Assembly: GCA_014650415.1 (NCBI GenBank)
Contig: BMUX01000019.1
Location: 1-64,000, forward strand
Length of the DNA: 64,000 nt
Source: Streptomyces spiroverticillatus
Lineage (GTDB): Bacteria; Actinomycetota; Actinomycetes; Streptomycetales; Streptomycetaceae
Reading direction: 5' to 3'
The position numbers and the translations under genes were made by a program. Positions 56,073-64,000 of the stretch are shown piece by piece. Within the stretch, counting starts at the first letter, position 1, and each line of letters starts with the position of its first letter. The notes beneath the pieces were generated by a model, which saw only the letters and a program-made list of their open reading frames with translations, was not told the origin of the DNA and searched no databases.

Positions 56073-58277
56073 ATGGGCGACAAGAGTCACACGAGCGCAC
56101 ACCCCGGAGCCGCCGGCAGGGCTCCAATGGCCGACCGCCCCGCATCCGTACGGAACGTGGTGCTGGTCGGCCACAGCGGATCGGGCAAGACCACCCTGGT
56201 GGAGGCCCTCGCGCTCGCCGCGGGGGCAGTAAACCGGGCGGGCCGCGTCGAGGACGGCACGACCGTCTCCGACCACGACGAGATCGAGCACCGCCAACAA
56301 CGGTCCGTACAGCTCTCCCTCGTCCCCGTCGAATGGGACGGCATCAAGATCAACCTCATCGACACCCCCGGCTACGCCGACTTCGTCGGGGAACTGAGGG
56401 CCGGTCTGCGGGCTGCGGACGCGGCCCTCTTCGTCGTCTCCGCCTCCGACGGCGTCGACGGCGCGACCCGCATGGTGTGGGAGGAGTGCGCGGCCGTCGG
56501 CATGCCGCGCGCCATCGTGGTGACCCACCTGGAAGCCGCCCGCGCCAACTTCGAGTCCATGACGGACTTCTGCGCCTCGGCCTTCGGCAACGACGACCCC
56601 GACGCCGTCCTCCCGCTCTACCTGCCCCTGTACGGGGACCACGGGCCCGACGGGCACGCCCCCGTCGCCGGACTCCTCGGCCTGCTCTCGCAGCAGATCT
56701 ACGACTATTCGTCCGGCGAACGCAAGGAACTCGCCCCCGACCCCGCCCAGCTCCCCCGCATCGAGGCGGCCCGCAACCGGCTCATCGAGGGCATCATCGC
56801 CGAGAGCGAGGACGAGTCCCTGATGGACCGCTACCTCGACGGCGAGGACATCGACCTCAAGACCCTCATCGACGACCTCGAACGGGCCGTCGCCCGCGGC
56901 ACCTTCCACCCCGTCCTCGCCGCCGCGCCCGCCCCCGAGGGCAGCCGCCAAGGCCTCGGCACGGTGGAGATCCTGGAGCTGATCACCGGCGGCTTCCCGA
57001 CCCCCGCCGAACACGAACTCCCCGCCGTCACCACCCCGCAGGGCACGCCCGCACCCCCAATGACCTGCGACCCGGCGGGCCCGCTGGTCGCCGAGGTGGT
57101 CAAGACCGCCTCCGACCCGTACGTCGGCCGGATCTCCCTGGTCCGCGTCTTCTCCGGGACGCTGCGCCCCGACGAGACCGTCCACGTCTCCGGCCACGGC
57201 ATGGCCGACCGGGGACACGCGGACCACGATGTCGACGAACGCGTCGGCGCGCTCTCCTCCCCCTTCGGCAAACAGCAGCGCACCCTCTCCCACGTCATCG
57301 CCGGCGACCTCGCCTGCGTGGCCAAACTCACCCGCGCCGAGACCGGCGACACCCTCTCCGCCCGGGACAACCCGCTGCTCATGGAGCCCTGGCAGATGCC
57401 CGACCCGCTCCTCCCCCTCGCCATCCAGGCCCACAGCAAGGCCGACGAGGACAAGCTCTCGCAAGGCCTCGCCCGCCTCGTCGCCGAGGACCCCACCATG
57501 CGCCTGGAGCAGAACCAGGCCACCCGCCAGCTCGTCCTGTGGTGCCTGGGCGAGGCCCACCGCGACGTCGCCCTCGAACGACTGCGCTCCCGGTACGGAG
57601 TCCAGGTCGACGCCGTCGACCACAAGGTGTCCCTGCGCGAGACCTTCGGTGAGAAGACCGCCGGGCGCGGCAGGCACGTCAAACAGTCCGGCGGCCACGG
57701 CCAGTACGCCATCTGCGAGATCGACGTCGAGCCACTGCCACCCGGTACCGGCATCGAATTCGTCGACAAGGTGGTCGGCGGTGCGGTGCCACGCCAGTTC
57801 ATCCCCTCCGTCGAGAAGGGCGTACGCGCCCAGGCCGCCCGCGGCCTGGCCACCGGGTATCCGCTCGTCGACGTACGGATCACTCTGCGGGACGGCAAGG
57901 CCCACTCCGTGGACTCCTCCGACGCCGCATTCCAGACGGCGGGGGCCCTCGCCCTGCGCGAGGCCGCCGCCGACGCCCGCATCGACCTCCTCGAACCGGT
58001 CGCCTCCGTCACCGTCCTGGTCCCCGACGACTACGTCGGCCCGGTGATGAGCGACCTGTCCGGCAGGCGCGGGCGGGTCGTCGGCACCGAACAGGCGGGC
58101 CACGGCCGCACCCTGGTGCGGGCCGAGGTCCCCGAGATCGAGATCGGCCGGTACGCCGTCGACCTGAGGTCCGTCTCGCACGGCACGGGCCGCTTCCACC
58201 GCACGTACGCCCGACACGAACCCATGCCTCCACAGATCGCAGGCAAATTCCGCGAACAGGAGCATAACGGCAGCTAG
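56073..58277 (+). CDS. Elongation factor G-like GTPase (EF-G paralogue) with altered G4 motif
   Basis: A 734-aa translational-GTPase paralogue. G1 is GHSGSGKTT (33-41), G3 DTPGYADF (97-104), followed by domains II-V (EVVKTASDPYVGRISLVRVF; the domain IV block SGGHGQYAICEIDVEPLPPG; domain V VASVTVLVPDDYVGPVMSDL). The G4 motif, NKMD in EF-G and often TKLD in paralogues, reads THLE (151-154), so guanine selectivity by the usual Asp is lost or weakened. It is not the main EF-G, which is normally found beside rpsL-rpsG-tuf. ATG at 56073 follows GGGAGG. It is divergent from pgsA and followed by a hairpin. Confidence 0.88.
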   Translation: MGDKSHTSAHPGAAGRAPMADRPASVRNVVLVGHSGSGKTTLVEALALAAGAVNRAGRVEDGTTVSDHDEIEHRQQRSVQLSLVPVEWDGIKINLIDTPGYADFVGELRAGLRAADAALFVVSASDGVDGATRMVWEECAAVGMPRAIVVTHLEAARANFESMTDFCASAFGNDDPDAVLPLYLPLYGDHGPDGHAPVAGLLGLLSQQIYDYSSGERKELAPDPAQLPRIEAARNRLIEGIIAESEDESLMDRYLDGEDIDLKTLIDDLERAVARGTFHPVLAAAPAPEGSRQGLGTVEILELITGGFPTPAEHELPAVTTPQGTPAPPMTCDPAGPLVAEVVKTASDPYVGRISLVRVFSGTLRPDETVHVSGHGMADRGHADHDVDERVGALSSPFGKQQRTLSHVIAGDLACVAKLTRAETGDTLSARDNPLLMEPWQMPDPLLPLAIQAHSKADEDKLSQGLARLVAEDPTMRLEQNQATRQLVLWCLGEAHRDVALERLRSRYGVQVDAVDHKVSLRETFGEKTAGRGRHVKQSGGHGQYAICEIDVEPLPPGTGIEFVDKVVGGAVPRQFIPSVEKGVRAQAARGLATGYPLVDVRITLRDGKAHSVDSSDAAFQTAGALALREAAADARIDLLEPVASVTVLVPDDYVGPVMSDLSGRRGRVVGTEQAGHGRTLVRAEVPEIEIGRYAVDLRSVSHGTGRFHRTYARHEPMPPQIAGKFREQEHNGS

Positions 58278-58304
58278 TTGACGCCTAGTTGACCGATTTG
58301 CGGC

Positions 58305-58342
58305 AATGCCGCCCGCCCAATTCCCTTGCGGTGGGCGGCATT
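58305..58342 (+). terminator. Terminator after the EF-G paralogue
   Basis: A 13-bp stem (58305-58317 with 58330-58342, one G-T pair) with a 12-nt loop lies 27 nt past the stop. Just before it, CTAGTTGAC is directly repeated (58274-58282 and 58285-58293). Confidence 0.75.
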
Positions 58343-58484
58343 CCGCGCTCCCATGACGGAAAGGACCAAGCGTCGATACGCTGTGACCCCAGCTCAGAAG
58401 GTGTGCGGGGCGCGGCGGTTGGGAACAACGCCAAGTTGCGGGAACGACGTGGAGAGCACAGGGCTCCACGGACGCGGACGGTCG

Positions 58485-60152
58485 ATGGGGGCGGTAGTGG
58501 CGGACTCGGGATTCGACTTCACACCCGGTGCACAGGTACCGCTCCTGGGCGCGGCCGGACAGACCGCGGCGACCAACGCGCTCGCCTCCGCGGCGTACCG
58601 CGACAGCCCGGTGACCGTCCTGCTGGACGCGAACAACGAATGGCACAAGTCCGACGTGAAGAAGGGCAAACTGTCCCTCTTCGAACCCGACCTCGGCGAG
58701 GCCTTCTCCCGCGCCGTACGGGTCCGGATGCTCGGCGGCGCCCGCAATGCCCTCATCCAGTCCTTCGGCACCGAACCGCAGACCGTCGTCGAACACTGCC
58801 TCGCCGCGATCAACATCCGCAAGGCCCGCGACACCAAACTCACCATCATCATGGCCGTCTTCGGCCTGCTCTTCCTGCCCGGACTCCTCATCTGGCTCGC
58901 GGTCTTCCAACTGCGCCGCACCATCGCCGGAGCCAAGGACAAGAAGTCCGGCGCCCTCGGCACGGCGCTCCTGGTGGCCGTCGGCGGCCTCGCCGTCATC
59001 TTCCTGATCAAGCTGCCGTTCGACGGGATACTCGGCATCTACCTGCGCGCCATGGTCGTCGCACCGGTGATCGGCTGGCTCTGGGCCAAGCAGGTCTGCG
59101 AATCCACCGCCAAGGACCTGCGGGACCGCTGGTCCTCCCTGCTCGGCGGCGGCAGCGTCGGCCCCAAGATCCCCGAGGCCGTCCCCCGCGACCCCAGCCA
59201 GAGCACCGCCGAGGAACTCCGCCAGGGCCTCGCCCGGCTCACCGCCGAGCAGCAGTCCAACTCGGTCTTCTACGCCGGCCCCAAGGGCATACTCGGCATG
59301 GGCACCCGCTGGGGCAGCTGGCAGCTCGCCGAAGAACTCAGCCCCGCCGACCCCGGCAAGGAGATCCACGGCTTCCGCAGCTGGGACGTCATCCGCGCCA
59401 TCCACGACCAGCTGCGCATGCTGGAGCGCAGCACCCTGCACACCAACGGTTTCCCGACCCCCTCGGTCAAACACTGGATCGTCGCCCCGGTCGGCGAGAA
59501 CGCGGGCGAGGTCAGCCGCCCCGACGGCCAGGACGTCGACCAGTACCAGATCAAGACCCACGAGATACAGCGCATCTGCAACGAGCAGCAGTTCGGCGCG
59601 GGCAACCGGCACTACCTCGGCGTCCAATTCACCCTGTGGGACGGCCAGTTGGTCATCACCATGCTCATCACGGTGACCGTCCTGCACGAGACCCTGCGCA
59701 TCGAGGTCACCGGTCACGCGCTCGGCCCGGTGCACTCCCTGTTCACCACGAAGCCCAAGGCCAAGACGGTCACGGTCAGCAAGACGGTGCGCTTCTGGGA
59801 GACCAAGGAACGGCAGCTCCCCCTCATGGAGACCAGCGACGTCGTCCGCCTGAGCGTGCGCGCCCCGTTCACCTGGTTCCCGAACGTCCTGGACTTCCTC
59901 GGCGGCAAGCTCTCCCTGCCCGAGCCCTTCGGCCTGCGGCACGTGTGGGCCGAGAAGCCCTGGCGGCACCGCTTCATGGCGGACGACGCCCTGCGCGCGG
60001 CGACGCCCGTCCTGCGGGTCGTGCACACGGCCGCGATCAAGGTCCTGGAGGACCACGGAGTCGACACCGAACGCTTCAGCGGGCGTTCGACGTTCCTCAG
60101 CGGCATGATCCAGGACCCGTCACCGCGCAAGGCCGACCTGTACGACGCGTAA
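58485..60152 (+). CDS. Multi-pass membrane protein of unknown function
   Basis: A 555-aa protein that I cannot assign. The N-terminal about 115 residues are soluble, starting near GFDFTPGAQVPLLGAAGQ. Three close hydrophobic segments follow (about 120-143 TIIMAVFGLLFLPGLLIWLA; 158-178 TALLVAVGGLAVIFLIKL; 185-203). The C-terminal domain, about 350 residues, includes LVITMLITVTVLHETLRIEV and a basic LFTTKPKAKTVTVSKTV. No enzyme motif stands out. The ATG at 58485 has a weak ribosome-binding site; GTG at 58497, after GGGGG, is an alternative. It ends 3 nt before the stop of the converging HIT gene. Confidence 0.75.
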   Translation: MGAVVADSGFDFTPGAQVPLLGAAGQTAATNALASAAYRDSPVTVLLDANNEWHKSDVKKGKLSLFEPDLGEAFSRAVRVRMLGGARNALIQSFGTEPQTVVEHCLAAINIRKARDTKLTIIMAVFGLLFLPGLLIWLAVFQLRRTIAGAKDKKSGALGTALLVAVGGLAVIFLIKLPFDGILGIYLRAMVVAPVIGWLWAKQVCESTAKDLRDRWSSLLGGGSVGPKIPEAVPRDPSQSTAEELRQGLARLTAEQQSNSVFYAGPKGILGMGTRWGSWQLAEELSPADPGKEIHGFRSWDVIRAIHDQLRMLERSTLHTNGFPTPSVKHWIVAPVGENAGEVSRPDGQDVDQYQIKTHEIQRICNEQQFGAGNRHYLGVQFTLWDGQLVITMLITVTVLHETLRIEVTGHALGPVHSLFTTKPKAKTVTVSKTVRFWETKERQLPLMETSDVVRLSVRAPFTWFPNVLDFLGGKLSLPEPFGLRHVWAEKPWRHRFMADDALRAATPVLRVVHTAAIKVLEDHGVDTERFSGRSTFLSGMIQDPSPRKADLYDA

Positions 60153-60155
60153 GCG

Positions 60156-60710
60156 CTACGCGCTCTCCGGCCACACGTCGGCGAGCATCTTCCGGGTGTC
60201 CGCGAGGAGCTGCGGCAGCACCTTGGTGTGCCCGACGACCGGCATGAAGTTGGTGTCCCCGCCCCAGCGGGGCACCACGTGCTGGTGCAGGTGCGCGGCG
60301 ATCCCGGCACCGGCGGCGGAGCCCTGGTTCATCCCCAGGTTGAACCCGTGCGCCCCGGACGCCTTCCGCAGTGCGGTCATCGCCTTCTTGGTGAAGAGGG
60401 CGAGCTCGGCGGTCTCGGCGTCGTCCAGCTCCGTGTAGTCGGCGACGTGCCGGTACGGCATGACCATCATGTGGCCGCCGTTGTAGGGGTACAGGTTCAT
60501 GATCGCGAAGACGCTCGTTCCGCGCGCGACGATCAGCGACTCCTCGTCGCTGTGCTTCGGAGCCTCGCAGAAGGGACAGCCGTCCCCGGACCCCGGTCCG
60601 GTCGGCTTGTTCTCACCCTGGATGTACGCGATCCGGTGGGGCGTCCACAGCCGCCCGAACCCGTCCGGCTCACCCACCGGTCCACTCTGCTGCTCCGGCT
60701 CACTCGTCAT
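60156..60710 (-). CDS. HIT-family protein (dinucleoside polyphosphate phosphorylase/hydrolase-like)
   Basis: A 184-aa HIT-domain protein with the histidine triad in AHLHQHVVPRWGGD. It also has CPFC, an early Cys pair (about 45-48), and a conserved NLYPYNGGHMMVMPYRHV. The mycobacterial homologue at this place (Rv2613c) is an Ap4A phosphorylase, so a role in Ap4A turnover is likely. It lies just downstream of thrS with a hairpin between, a sensible pairing since tRNA synthetases make Ap4A. The stop is 3 nt from the end of the converging membrane-protein gene. Confidence 0.92.
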   Translation of the reverse strand: MTSEPEQQSGPVGEPDGFGRLWTPHRIAYIQGENKPTGPGSGDGCPFCEAPKHSDEESLIVARGTSVFAIMNLYPYNGGHMMVMPYRHVADYTELDDAETAELALFTKKAMTALRKASGAHGFNLGMNQGSAAGAGIAAHLHQHVVPRWGGDTNFMPVVGHTKVLPQLLADTRKMLADVWPESA

Positions 60711-60748
60711 GCGGAAAGCATAGGCGTACGACCTGGGAGAACGGCAGA

Positions 60749-60778
60749 GAGGGCGGCTCCCCGAAGGGAACCGCCCTC
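60749..60778 (-). terminator. Hairpin between thrS and the HIT gene
   Basis: A 13-position stem (60749-60761 with 60766-60778, one mismatch) with a 4-nt loop lies 16 nt past the thrS stop. Confidence 0.7.
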
Positions 60779-60794
60779 ATCCGCGCTCTTACGG

Positions 60795-62771
60795 TCAGAC
60801 CTGGACGCGGCGCTCCACCACGTCGACCAGCTTCGCGATCGCGTCGGCCTTCGGAATGCCGTTCTCCTGCGAGCCGTCGCGGTAGCGGAACGACACCGTG
60901 CCCGCCGCCATGTCTTCATCACCCACGATGATCATGAACGGGGTCTTCTGCTTCTGATGCGTGCGGATCTTCTTCTGCATCCGGTCGGACGAGGCGTCCA
61001 CCTCGACCCGCAGCCCCTTCTTCTTCGCCTCGGCGGCGAACTCCTGGAGGTACGGGATGTGACCGTCACCGATCGGGATGCCGACCGCCTGGACGGGCGC
61101 CAGCCACGCCGGGAACGCGCCCGCGTAGTGCTCAAGCAGCACCGCGAAGAAGCGCTCGATCGAGCCGAACAGCGCGCGGTGAATCATGACCGGCTGCTGC
61201 TTCGACCCGTCCGGCCCGGTGTACTCCAGGTTGAAGCGCTCCGGAAGATTGAAGTCGAGCTGCACGGTCGACATCTGCCAGGTCCTGCCAATGGCGTCAC
61301 GCGCCTGCACCGAGATCTTCGGCCCGTAGAAGGCAGCCCCACCCGGGTCCGGAACCAGGGGCAGCCCCTGCTTCTCGGCAACCTGCTGGAGCGTCGCGGT
61401 GGCCTCTTCCCAGATCTCGTCCGAGCCGACGAACTTTTCCGGATCCTTGGTGGACAGCTCCAGGTAGAAGTCGGTCAGACCGTAGTCGCGCAGCAGCCCG
61501 AGGACGAAGGTGAGCGTCTTGTCGAGCTCCTCCGCCATCTGCTCCTTGGTGCAGTAGATGTGCGCGTCGTCCTGCGTGAAGCCCCGGGCACGGGTCAGAC
61601 CGTGCACGACGCCCGACTTCTCGTACCGGTACACGGTGCCGAACTCGAAGAGGCGCAGCGGCAGTTCACGGTAGGAGCGCCCGCGCGCATCGAAGATCAG
61701 GTTGTGCATCGGGCAGTTCATGGGCTTGAGGTAGTAGTCCGTGCCCTCGTCGAGCTGCATGGGCGGGTACATGCCGTCGGCGTACCAGTCCAGGTGCCCC
61801 GACTGCTCGAAAAGCTTCCCCTTCGTGGCGTGCGGGGTATAGACGAACTCGTACCCCTCCTCCTCGTGCCGGCGGCGCGAGTAGTCCTCCATGACCCGGC
61901 GGATGATGCCGCCCTTGGGGTGGAAGACCGCGAGGCCGGAGCCGATCTGCTCCGGGACGGAGAAGAGGTCCAGCTCGTTGCCGAGCTTGCGGTGGTCGCG
62001 CTTCTCGGCCTCGGCGAGGAACTCCAGGTACGCCTTCAGCTCGTCCTTCGACGGCCACGCGGTGCCGTAGATGCGCTGGAGCATCGGGTTCTTCTCGCTG
62101 CCGCGCCAGTAGGCGGCGGCATTGCGCATCAGCTTGAAAGCCGGAATGTTGCGGGTCGAAGGCAGGTGCGGCCCGCGGCACAAGTCCTTCCAGCACAGCT
62201 CGCCGGTCTTCGCGTCGAGGTTGTCGTAGATGGTCAGCTCGCCGCCGCCCACCTCGACGTCCGCGCCGTCGTCGCTCGAAGCCGAACCCTTGATGCCGAT
62301 GAGCTCCAGCTTGTACGGCTCGTTCGCGAGCTCCTCGCGGGCCGCCTCGTCGCTGACCACCCGACGCGAGAACTTCTGCCCCCGCTTCTGGATGACCTGC
62401 ATCTGCTTCTCGATCGCCTTGAGGTCCTCCGGGGTGAAGGGCTTCTCGACGTCGAAGTCGTAGTAGAACCCGTCCTTGACCGGCGGGCCGATGCCCAGCT
62501 TGGCCTCGGGGAAGAGCTCCTGCACGGCCTGCGCCATGACGTGCGCGGTGGAGTGGCGCAGGATGTTGAGGCCGTCCTCGGAGGTGATCTCGACGGGCTC
62601 GACCTCCTCGCCGTCCTGCACCGCGTAGCTGAGGTCCTTCAGCTCACCGGCCACGCGGGCGGCGACGATCGAGCGCTCGCCGGCGAAGAGCTCGGCTGCC
62701 GTAGTGCCCGTCGTCACCACGCGCTCTTCCCGCTCGGAATCGCGTTGGATGATCACACGGACGTCTGACAC
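60795..62771 (-). CDS. thrS: Threonyl-tRNA synthetase
   Basis: ThrRS charges tRNA-Thr and edits Ser-tRNA-Thr. The 658-aa protein has an N-terminal TGS domain (IQRDSEREERVVTTGTTAAE), the editing domain with HSTAHVMAQAVQELFP and GKLTIYDNLDAKTGELCW-like segments (GELTIYDNLD), the catalytic domain with the zinc Cys in MNCPMHNLIFDARG and motif 2 YRYEKSGVVHGLTRARGF, motif 3 HRALFGSIERFFAVL, and an anticodon domain. GTG at 62771 follows AGGAG. No T-box leader was seen. Confidence 0.97.
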   Translation of the reverse strand: MSDVRVIIQRDSEREERVVTTGTTAAELFAGERSIVAARVAGELKDLSYAVQDGEEVEPVEITSEDGLNILRHSTAHVMAQAVQELFPEAKLGIGPPVKDGFYYDFDVEKPFTPEDLKAIEKQMQVIQKRGQKFSRRVVSDEAAREELANEPYKLELIGIKGSASSDDGADVEVGGGELTIYDNLDAKTGELCWKDLCRGPHLPSTRNIPAFKLMRNAAAYWRGSEKNPMLQRIYGTAWPSKDELKAYLEFLAEAEKRDHRKLGNELDLFSVPEQIGSGLAVFHPKGGIIRRVMEDYSRRRHEEEGYEFVYTPHATKGKLFEQSGHLDWYADGMYPPMQLDEGTDYYLKPMNCPMHNLIFDARGRSYRELPLRLFEFGTVYRYEKSGVVHGLTRARGFTQDDAHIYCTKEQMAEELDKTLTFVLGLLRDYGLTDFYLELSTKDPEKFVGSDEIWEEATATLQQVAEKQGLPLVPDPGGAAFYGPKISVQARDAIGRTWQMSTVQLDFNLPERFNLEYTGPDGSKQQPVMIHRALFGSIERFFAVLLEHYAGAFPAWLAPVQAVGIPIGDGHIPYLQEFAAEAKKKGLRVEVDASSDRMQKKIRTHQKQKTPFMIIVGDEDMAAGTVSFRYRDGSQENGIPKADAIAKLVDVVERRVQV

Positions 62772-62873
62772 CGGTCTCTCCTGACTGAGGGGGTACGTGC
62801 CTGTGGAAGCGGCACGCCCCCGAATCGTACCGAGCGACCGGCCCCTCTCGCGAAACGGTATTCGTCCGGCCCC

Positions 62874-64000
62874 TCACTCCTCCCCGCTGCACGCCTCCTC
62901 GAAGAAGTCCAGGTTCTCGTGCAGCGCCTTCATCAGCCGGTCCCGTTCCGCTTCGTCCACCTGTACCGGAGCCACCCCGACCGCCCCCGTCAGCCGCCGG
63001 AATCCGCCCCTGCGCTCCAGCCGCCCGCCGACCTGGATGGGCAGCCCGACCAGATGTGCGTGCCCGGCGATCCGGTACGCCTCCTCGTCCAGTACGAGCC
63101 GTACGTGCGGCACCTCCGCCCCGGCCAGCACCCGCAGCCGTACCGTCCCGCCGCCCCGCGGGTCCGACCTGCGCATCCGTACCACCGCCCCGGTGATCCG
63201 CACCGGCACCGACGGCTCGTCCCGCAGATAGCGCGCCCCCGCCGAGCGGAGCGCGGGCAGGTCCCCGGGCGAGAACTCCACGACCTCCGGCCGCACCGCG
63301 CACCCGGGCGGCGCCCCGGCCGCCGGCGCCCAGTCCAGAGCGATCCGCGCACCCTCCGCACCCTGCACCAACGCGACGACGGCCTCCGTCAGTTCATGGC
63401 TGACTCCCGCCTCGACGGCCGCGTCGAACGCCTCCATCCCCCCGGTGGCCCGCTGGTAGTCCGTGGCTTCCCGCGCCGCGTGCAGCGCGTGGTGCAGCCG
63501 TACGACGGTGCCGCGCCCGCCCGCCACCGGTACGAAGGCCGTCAGCTTCCGCCCGCCCGTCGCGGCCCCGACCAGCACGCCCTCCAGCGAGGCCTGCGCC
63601 TGACGCCGGTGCCGTGCCCCGTAGTACCCGGCGCGCCCGCGCGCGGCGAGCGCCCCGGCGAGCAGCATCTGCCGGGCCGCCGCCCGCAGCTTCTCCTGCG
63701 CGGGCCAGGCGGCTGCTCCCGTCACTTCTTCGGGCACGTCGCGCGACCAGCGGATCTCGTCGCTGGGCACGGCGAGCTGGACCAGCACTTCGCGCGCGGA
63801 GGGTGCGGGGCAGCGTTCCAGGGCGTACAGCGCCTCCCCGAGCAGGTCCTCGCTGTCGGGGAAGGCACGCGATTCCGGTACGAGGAGGCTCGTGCCCCGG
63901 CCGGAGGGGCCGGGCGGTGTCCAGCGGGCGTAGCGGCCGGCGGCTCCGCCGCGCCGCTGCCAGCCGTGCCGGGCGAGGAGGGTGCCGAGGACGGCGGGGT
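62874..64000 (-). CDS. Uncharacterised protein, C-terminal part (gene runs out of the window)
   Basis: The frame is open from 64000 to the stop at 62874, giving at least 375 residues, so the 5' end lies beyond the window. It starts with PAVLGTLLARHGWQRRGGAA and passes through RYARWTPPGPSGRGTSLLV, and the rest is rich in Ala, Arg and Gly with recurring VRLRVLAGAEVPHVRLVL and EVVEFSPGDLPALRSAG blocks. I do not recognise a catalytic motif. A basic, alternating helix/strand layout could fit a nucleic acid-linked or structural role, but this is a guess. It is upstream of thrS by 102 nt on the same strand; whether they share a transcript is unclear. Confidence 0.7.
   Translation of the reverse strand, partial: PAVLGTLLARHGWQRRGGAAGRYARWTPPGPSGRGTSLLVPESRAFPDSEDLLGEALYALERCPAPSAREVLVQLAVPSDEIRWSRDVPEEVTGAAAWPAQEKLRAAARQMLLAGALAARGRAGYYGARHRRQAQASLEGVLVGAATGGRKLTAFVPVAGGRGTVVRLHHALHAAREATDYQRATGGMEAFDAAVEAGVSHELTEAVVALVQGAEGARIALDWAPAAGAPPGCAVRPEVVEFSPGDLPALRSAGARYLRDEPSVPVRITGAVVRMRRSDPRGGGTVRLRVLAGAEVPHVRLVLDEEAYRIAGHAHLVGLPIQVGGRLERRGGFRRLTGAVGVAPVQVDEAERDRLMKALHENLDFFEEACSGEE

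Noticed and set aside
55989..60056. Minus-strand open frame of 1355 codons opposite the EF-G paralogue and membrane-protein gene
   Set aside because: The plus-strand genes have clear motifs and helices, and this frame has none.
62772..62873. Possible T-box leader for thrS (and likewise for alaS)
   Set aside because: The spacer is only 102 nt, no T-box core was seen, and alaS overlaps the previous gene.

Overview
The window is chromosomal DNA from a very GC-rich actinomycete, almost certainly a Streptomyces. The evidence is the strong codon bias, frequent GTG/TTG starts, a bldD gene encoding an intact c-di-GMP-binding repressor, a streptomycete/mycobacterial integration host factor, and dispersed GC-rich intergenic repeats. 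Nearly all genes are housekeeping genes and most lie on the minus strand. No tRNA, rRNA, insertion sequence, prophage or CRISPR array was seen. Both ends are cut inside genes: metK on the left, and an unidentified gene upstream of thrS on the right.

Layout, left to right. (1) 1-3.1 kb: metK (start only), coaBC, rpoZ, gmk and sIHF. (2) 3.4-13.4 kb: a complete pyrimidine cluster transcribed leftward as pyrR-pyrB-pyrC-(membrane protein)-carA-carB-pyrD-pyrF, with a PyrR-binding-loop match next to the pyrR ribosome-binding site. (3) 13.6-14.1 kb: bldD, divergent from pyrR and closed by a strong terminator. (4) 14.4-25 kb: nusB, efp, a PepP-like M24 protein, a proline-rich P-loop protein, the shikimate genes aroQ, aroB, aroK, aroC and aroE, then mltG and ruvX. 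(5) 25-34.5 kb: alaS with two small membrane proteins, rpsD, a predicted secreted HNH nuclease lipoprotein, rarA, a VKOR-type protein and an ABC-2 exporter pair. (6) 34.6-49.1 kb: hisS, a glyoxalase-II-like hydrolase, a membrane-anchored cyclophilin, a DUF349 protein, rel, apt, secF, secD, yajC, ruvB, ruvA, ruvC and yebC. (7) 49.2-55.8 kb: pdxT/pdxS, a LemA-like protein whose 3' end carries a 33-nt tandem array, an exported hydrolase, and the phosphatidylinositol mannoside genes (pimA, a PatA-like acyltransferase, a PgsA-family synthase). (8) 56-64 kb: an EF-G paralogue and a multi-pass membrane protein on the plus strand, then a HIT protein, thrS and the partial gene.

Many genes are translationally coupled by ATGA/GTGA overlaps: pyrD/pyrF, pyrC/membrane protein/carA, aroC/aroK/aroB/aroQ, ruvC/ruvA, secF/apt, and pgsA/acyltransferase/pimA. 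The order largely follows that known from Mycobacterium tuberculosis (pyrR to pyrF; nusB-efp-pepQ-aroD-aroB-aroK; aroE-mltG-ruvX-alaS; relA-apt-secF-secD; thrS-HIT-pgsA1-acyltransferase-pimA), which supports the assignments. The main departures are pyrD inside the pyr cluster and the two plus-strand genes between HIT and pgsA.

No wholly new multi-gene system stands out. The best leads are local: the 33-nt array with in-phase stop codons (50869-51050), the PyrR leader element, an EF-G paralogue with a changed guanine-specificity motif, an M24 'aminopeptidase' with altered metal ligands, and palindromes in front of a P-loop gene and beside the cyclophilin gene.
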